Assembly (NCBI GenBank): GCA_016794625.1
Contig: JAEUGY010000097.1
Coordinates: forward strand, 87,586 to 151,585
DNA: 64,000 bases
Source of the DNA: Opitutaceae bacterium
GTDB lineage: Bacteria > Verrucomicrobiota > Verrucomicrobiia > Opitutales > Opitutaceae
Direction of reading: 5' to 3'
The notes below the pieces were generated by a model. The model saw only the letters and a list, made by a program, of their open reading frames with translations, was not told the DNA's origin and did no database searches. Shown here piece after piece: positions 60,185 to 64,000 of this stretch. Position 1 is the first letter of the stretch; the number at the start of each line of letters is the position of its first letter. The position numbers and the translations under genes were made by a program.

Positions 60185-61048
60185 ATGCCGTCCCCGCCTC
60201 TGGTCTTCCTCGTCGACAACGGATCGCTCCGTCCCGCGGCCACCTTCAGCCTCCGCCGGGTCGCGAACGCGTTGTCCGGACGCCTCGGAATTCCGGTCCG
60301 GCCGGTGTCACTGCTCCACTCCAGCGGTATCGCTGCCGGCGACCTGGAAGGGCAACCTGCCGAGCTGCTGGAGCCGGCGCTGTCCCGGGCTCTCGGCGCC
60401 GGTGCGCGGTCGGTCGTGATTCTGCCTCTGTTTTTCGGGCCAAGCGCGGCTCTGACCGAGTACATCCCGGAGCGCGTGGGCGCGCTGCTCCGTGGTTGTC
60501 CGGAGGCGGAGGTCCGCCTGGCCCCTCCCTTGGTGCGATTGGAGGGGCGGGAGCGCAACGATCTGCGCCTGGCCCGGGCTCTGGCGGCGCGGGTCGAGGC
60601 GTGCTGGCAGGAACGAGGCTGGTCGGGCACGCAGGTGGTGCTGGTGGACCACGGCACCCCGCAGCCGGCGGTCGGCGCGGTGCGGGCGCATCTGGGCCGG
60701 CAGCTCGCCGAACTCCTGGCGGGCTCGGCAGCAGGCGTCCATGTGGCCTCCATGGAGCGCCGTGCGGGTGACGCCTATGCCTTCAACGAGCCGCTGCTGG
60801 AAGACCGGCTGCGACTCCCGCCCTGCGACCAGGGACGCGTGGTGGTCGCCCAGCAGTTTCTCTCACCCGGGCGCCACGCCGGACCGGGGGGCGACTTGGC
60901 GGCGATCTGCGCCGCCGCGGAGGGGACGGGCCGGGGCTTGGAAACGGCTCTGACGGAACCGCTCGGAGACCATCCCTTGGTGATCGAGGTGCTTGTGGAT
61001 CGCTACCAGGACGCGGCCCACGTGCCACCCGTGCGGGCGACCGCCTGA
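60185..61048 (+). CDS. CbiX-like sirohydrochlorin chelatase
   Basis: A 287-residue protein of the CbiX/sirohydrochlorin chelatase group: two related halves (VFLVDNGSLRPAATFSLRRVANALS and VVLVDHGTPQPAVGAVRAHLGRQL) and the LPLFFGPSAALTEYIPE and VVAQQFLSPGRHAGPGGDL segments. The active-site His of the first half is replaced by Asn (VDNGS instead of HGS), while the second keeps DHGT. Fe or Co insertion into sirohydrochlorin is likely but the loss of one His needs caution. ATG 60185 chosen. Confidence 0.8.
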   Translation: MPSPPLVFLVDNGSLRPAATFSLRRVANALSGRLGIPVRPVSLLHSSGIAAGDLEGQPAELLEPALSRALGAGARSVVILPLFFGPSAALTEYIPERVGALLRGCPEAEVRLAPPLVRLEGRERNDLRLARALAARVEACWQERGWSGTQVVLVDHGTPQPAVGAVRAHLGRQLAELLAGSAAGVHVASMERRAGDAYAFNEPLLEDRLRLPPCDQGRVVVAQQFLSPGRHAGPGGDLAAICAAAEGTGRGLETALTEPLGDHPLVIEVLVDRYQDAAHVPPVRATA

Positions 61049-61072
61049 GAACCTAAGGCCCGACGCCGCGCG

Positions 61073-62005
61073 TCAGACGTACAGGTAGACGTAGACCGCG
61101 AACGCAATGGCAATGGCGCCCGCGACCGCGGCGAGCGACCAGAGCAGGTTGCGTTGGCGGGCGGCCATCGCGAGGGTCGAGATGACCACGCCCGCCTGAG
61201 CGGCCAGCATGCCGTAGAAGAAGCGTTGGCTGCGTGCGTGATGACGCTCGGCCGACAGATTGCTCTTCTGCACCTGCAGCTCGTAAAGAAACGCGATCCG
61301 TTGATTCAGCTGCGCTTCCAGATCGTAGCGCTGCGCGTGAAACACGATGCGCGCGGCGATCAGATCGCGGGTCAAACCGTGACCGCCCGCCGCAGACCGG
61401 GCGTGACGTTCGAGCAGGTCAATGCCCTTGCCAATGGGACCGGTCAGGTCGTCAAACGTCCGCACCGCATGGTAGGCGTCGTGCAAGGCGGTCGTCAGCG
61501 CCATCGGATCCGCTTTGAGCAGCCGGAGCAACGGCTCGGTCACATCGCCTCCGTTTTCAAGGGCCTCGAGCGCAGCCTGCAGATCAGCGGCAAGGGCCGG
61601 GCCGGTGGGACGGGCCGGCAGGGTGCCTTCGATCAGGGCGGTGCGAATCGCCTGGCTGCCCGATCCCGTCAGAACCGACGCCGCGGGCGTGCCCGCGACG
61701 GCATCCTGCAAACCAGCGGGATCGAGCGTGCCCGGACGGCCCCCGACCGCAATCTGGTCCAGGGCACTGCGCTGCACGGCGCTGCGCAGCTTTTTGCCCT
61801 GAAAGAAGTTCCACTGGTCCCCGGCCTTGGCCTGCAACTGCGCGGCGAGCGAGCGATTGTACTGGGCTTGGGTCATTTCGCCGGACGAGAGCCCGGCGAG
61901 CAAGGTGGCGACGACGGTCAGCACCACCGGGGTGACGCCGAGGATCTTGCCCCAGCGCGTGGGTGGCATGTCGGCTTTGAGCGATTCAGGGACCTTGGTT
62001 TTCAC
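61073..62005 (-). CDS. DUF4337-like membrane protein
   Basis: A roughly 310-residue protein. It starts VKTKVPESLKADMPPTRWGKILG, a conserved-looking N-terminus; GTG 62005 fits better than ATG 61969 or the more distant in-frame start. One membrane helix near residues 24-42 and two near the C-terminus (FYGMLAAQAGVVISTLAMAA; LLWSLAAVAGAIAIAFAVYVYLY), with a helical cytoplasmic/periplasmic middle. Family DUF4337-like; function unknown. Convergent with the CbiX-like gene (24 bp between the two stops). Confidence 0.7.
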   Translation of the reverse strand: MKTKVPESLKADMPPTRWGKILGVTPVVLTVVATLLAGLSSGEMTQAQYNRSLAAQLQAKAGDQWNFFQGKKLRSAVQRSALDQIAVGGRPGTLDPAGLQDAVAGTPAASVLTGSGSQAIRTALIEGTLPARPTGPALAADLQAALEALENGGDVTEPLLRLLKADPMALTTALHDAYHAVRTFDDLTGPIGKGIDLLERHARSAAGGHGLTRDLIAARIVFHAQRYDLEAQLNQRIAFLYELQVQKSNLSAERHHARSQRFFYGMLAAQAGVVISTLAMAARQRNLLWSLAAVAGAIAIAFAVYVYLYV

Positions 62006-62165
62006 AGGAGGAAAGTGGGGTGGGGCGGACACGATGAGGCGCCGAACCGCTTTGCCGCAAGGGAGAAGCCGAACCGATCCGCGGGCCACGCGGTCTCGGA
62101 TCGATTCGACTCCTTTCGATTCAGGTTTGCGCTTCCCGCCGGGACGAATTCGACTGCTGCTCCGC

Positions 62166-62813
62166 ATGACGCCCTCCCGCATCGAACTTTACAGCCTGCA
62201 GATCGAGACCCCAGTGCAACGCGTCCGGCCCCTGAACCATGAGGACATTCGAAAGTTTTCCGACTGGCTCTGCGATCCGGAGGGGTTCCGGTTGCGTCCC
62301 GATCAGGTCAAACTCAAGGCCTGGGATCAGCTCTTTGGCTACGAGATCATCGCGCAATTTTTTGGTGAAAATGGGTTCCTCGTGCGGACCCCGGACCGCG
62401 TGCGTGTGGGGGTGAAAAACGCCCGCACCGCCGCCGACTGGGAGATCATCCAGCAGGTGTTCGTCCGGTTCTTGCAGCAGGAAAGTCCTCCGGAGAACGC
62501 CTTTCGCATTTTTTCTGCTTCTGCGCATGTTAAACTGGATGAACCAGTTACGGCATCGGAATTTCTCAACCGATTTGCGGTGGTGCCCGGGATTGAGAAG
62601 CCCGCGGCCCTCAGCTACGTCAAGATTGCGGACTGGGAAAAGGAGATCCGGATTGTGATTGAGCCTTCCAATCTCTTTCCAGGGCAACTCTTTCTGACGT
62701 GGGACAGCCAGTTTGAAGCCAGTCAGGATTGGGATACCTTCGTACCGGCGTTGATGACGGTGATGGAAAACTCGGCGCGTATCTTCGATCTCGGGCTCGC
62801 GCCGTTGCGTTGA
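62166..62813 (+). CDS. Conserved hypothetical protein
   Basis: A 215-residue protein without leader or membrane segment. ATG 62166 starts TPSRIELYSLQIETPVQRVRPL. It is mixed alpha/beta with repeating charged and aromatic residues (KLKAWDQLFGYEIIAQFFGENG). I do not recognise the family and no catalytic motif stands out. It is divergent from the DUF4337-like gene and about 130 bp ahead of the HDOD gene. Confidence 0.72.
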   Translation: MTPSRIELYSLQIETPVQRVRPLNHEDIRKFSDWLCDPEGFRLRPDQVKLKAWDQLFGYEIIAQFFGENGFLVRTPDRVRVGVKNARTAADWEIIQQVFVRFLQQESPPENAFRIFSASAHVKLDEPVTASEFLNRFAVVPGIEKPAALSYVKIADWEKEIRIVIEPSNLFPGQLFLTWDSQFEASQDWDTFVPALMTVMENSARIFDLGLAPLR

Positions 62814-62947
62814 GCGTGCCGGGGAGGAGCTTGATCACGTTGACCCATCCTCGTTTGGGTGAGGAGTCGGGTGAGGGTCGCGGGTTCATGTTTGTCCAGC
62901 CGTGTCGATAACTCGGAGCCGCGGTCATGCACCGCTGATCGTCCTCC

Positions 62948-63793
62948 ATGAAACCCACTCAGGAACAGTTCCTTCTCGCACTGGCCCGGATCGAAACCTT
63001 CAGTCCGGCGCCCCGGGTCTTGTCGCGGGCGATGGTGCTTCTTCGCGATCCCCTGTCCGACATCGGCAGCATCGCGGCGCTGGTGGGCAGTGATCCGACC
63101 CTGGCGACCGACATCATCCGCTGCTCCAATAGTGCCTACTATCGGGTGGGCGAACCGGTCCGGTCGATTGGCGAGGCGGTGCAGAAGATCGGGATGCGGG
63201 AGACCATCCGCATGCTTAATGTCACAGTCGCCCGGACCATGTCCGGCCGCGATTTGCGGGCCTACGGCATGTCGGGTGATGCGTTCTGGGCGGAGAGTTT
63301 GTTGCATGGGCTATTCCTCTTTGCGCTGGCGGATACGACCGACAAGGCGGATGCGGATGAGGCCTATACGGTTGGACTGCTCCGCTTCATTGGACGCCTT
63401 GCGATCGACCGGCTCATGCAGGAACACGGTGAGCCCCGCCCGGCGACCCTTTCGTTTTCGGCGTGGGAGGAGACGCACGTCGGTTTCATCCAGGCCCACG
63501 CGGGAGCGTTGCTGCTGTCGAAGTGGCAGTTTTCTGAAAATATCATTCAGGCGGTGGCCAACCAGGACCGCCCGGACCGTTTGGCCACACCTATCTGGTT
63601 GGCCAGCGCCATGCGGTTTGCCTCGCAGGTGCTGCCCTCGGGTGGCGCGCTGTCCGATGCCCAGCCGGACCTCGCCGACCTGGCCCACGCCGATGGCGGT
63701 TTCATGATGGAAAACGGTCTGACGTTGGATGCGGTGGGCACCCTGCTCGCCACGACCCGGAAGACCTTCTCGCAAGTGCGGGCGGTGTTTTAG
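62948..63793 (+). CDS. HDOD domain protein
   Basis: A 281-residue protein with an HDOD domain (degenerate HD): SPAPRVLSRAMVLLRDPLSDIGSIAALVGSDPTLATDIIRCSNSAYYRVG is the typical start, followed by GIGMRETIRMLNVTVART-like helix and a partly preserved HD-like region (LLHGLFLFALA). HDOD proteins act in signalling and chemotaxis-linked or competence regulation. ATG 62948 with GTCCTC upstream. No partner kinase is near. Confidence 0.9.
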   Translation: MKPTQEQFLLALARIETFSPAPRVLSRAMVLLRDPLSDIGSIAALVGSDPTLATDIIRCSNSAYYRVGEPVRSIGEAVQKIGMRETIRMLNVTVARTMSGRDLRAYGMSGDAFWAESLLHGLFLFALADTTDKADADEAYTVGLLRFIGRLAIDRLMQEHGEPRPATLSFSAWEETHVGFIQAHAGALLLSKWQFSENIIQAVANQDRPDRLATPIWLASAMRFASQVLPSGGALSDAQPDLADLAHADGGFMMENGLTLDAVGTLLATTRKTFSQVRAVF

Positions 63794-63905
63794 GCAGGCC
63801 CCATTGCGCGTCCGGCGGGCCGCGGTGACGTGCGGCCGACTTCGATTCGTTCATTGAATCGACGTTTCGTACAGTGCTCTTGCCTTGGAAACGCGCCCTT
63901 CTAGG

Positions 63906-63949
63906 GTTCGCTCCACGTTCGTGCCGCAGCGCCCCGACCGTGGGCGAAC
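63906..63949 (+). promoter_or_regulatory. Hairpin just upstream of the last partial gene
   Basis: GTTCGCTCCACG at 63906-63917 pairs with CGTGGGCGAAC at 63939-63949 (one bulge), loop about 20 bases, then CACCCCCTTTTCCCC and the ATG at 63966. It could be a 5'-leader structure or a terminator of an upstream transcript. Confidence 0.3.
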
Positions 63950-63965
63950 GCACCCCCTTTTCCCC

Positions 63966-64000
63966 ATGACCATCCTTGGCGCAGGCACGCAACAAAACAC
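63966..64000 (+). CDS. Start of a gene cut by the window edge (tentative)
   Basis: ATG at 63966 opens MTILGAGTQQN before the edge. Only 11 codons are visible and no clear ribosome site, so nothing can be said about the product. Confidence 0.3.
   Translation, partial: MTILGAGTQQN

Overview
The window is a GC-rich bacterial chromosome segment, most likely from Verrucomicrobiota and probably the Opitutaceae. The main pointers are a VPDSG-CTERM sorting tail, an outer-membrane receptor with the 'LSPFTV..DVGY.A..TLAGTR' plug typical of that group, CE15/sialidase-like carbohydrate enzymes, and Gram-negative envelope genes (kdsB, pal, TonB receptor, type II secretion). The taxon is inferred from protein families, not from rRNA. 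No rRNA, CRISPR array, transposase or prophage gene was seen.

Layout. 1-13.7 kb is mostly housekeeping: two tandem DUF4097-type exported beta-repeat proteins, an M32 carboxypeptidase, TatD, HPr and divergent kdsB, a VPDSG-CTERM exported protein, a hexapeptide acyltransferase-like protein, trpS, then a tightly coupled minus-strand run EVE-tyrA-aroA-cmk-plsC, and a PIN/TRAM membrane protein. 13.8-15 kb has tRNA-Ala(CGC) followed by a RelB/DinJ-MazF toxin-antitoxin pair. 15-30 kb is an accessory carbohydrate and small-acid region: LacI regulator, secreted sialidase-like protein, a TonB receptor plus secreted glycoside-hydrolase-like enzyme, a translationally coupled transporter-kinase-aldolase operon, a Tat-exported class V aminotransferase-like protein and a CE15-like esterase. 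30-32.5 kb holds small membrane/lipoprotein and coiled-coil genes of unknown role, and a Lys/Pro/Ala-tailed protein.

32.6-44.5 kb is one 13-gene minus-strand type II secretion operon (hypothetical, E, F, G, H, I, J, K, L, M, C/PilP-like, then a secretin split into two separately exported proteins). 44.5-64 kb returns to mixed functions: two divergent secreted amidohydrolases, a SKI2-like helicase, dinB, a degenerate FmdB protein, an inositol-monophosphatase-like enzyme, a beta-CASP nuclease, apaG, purH, an M48 lipoprotein protease, an M20 peptidase, pal, a CbiX-like chelatase, a DUF4337-like membrane protein, an unknown protein and an HDOD protein. A further gene may begin at the right edge.

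How it fits together: the LacI regulator, TonB receptor, secreted hydrolases and the BASS transporter-kinase-aldolase operon look like an uptake-and-breakdown locus for a complex glycan or sugar acid; the type II system could export such hydrolases. The most notable non-gene signals are a 29-bp near-perfect palindrome upstream of the secretion operon, a palindromic interspersed repeat with compensated hairpin arms, a motif shared between the lacI/sialidase and TonB-receptor upstream regions, and a tRNA-Ala with an apparent A19-U56 swap of the normally invariant G19-C56 pair.
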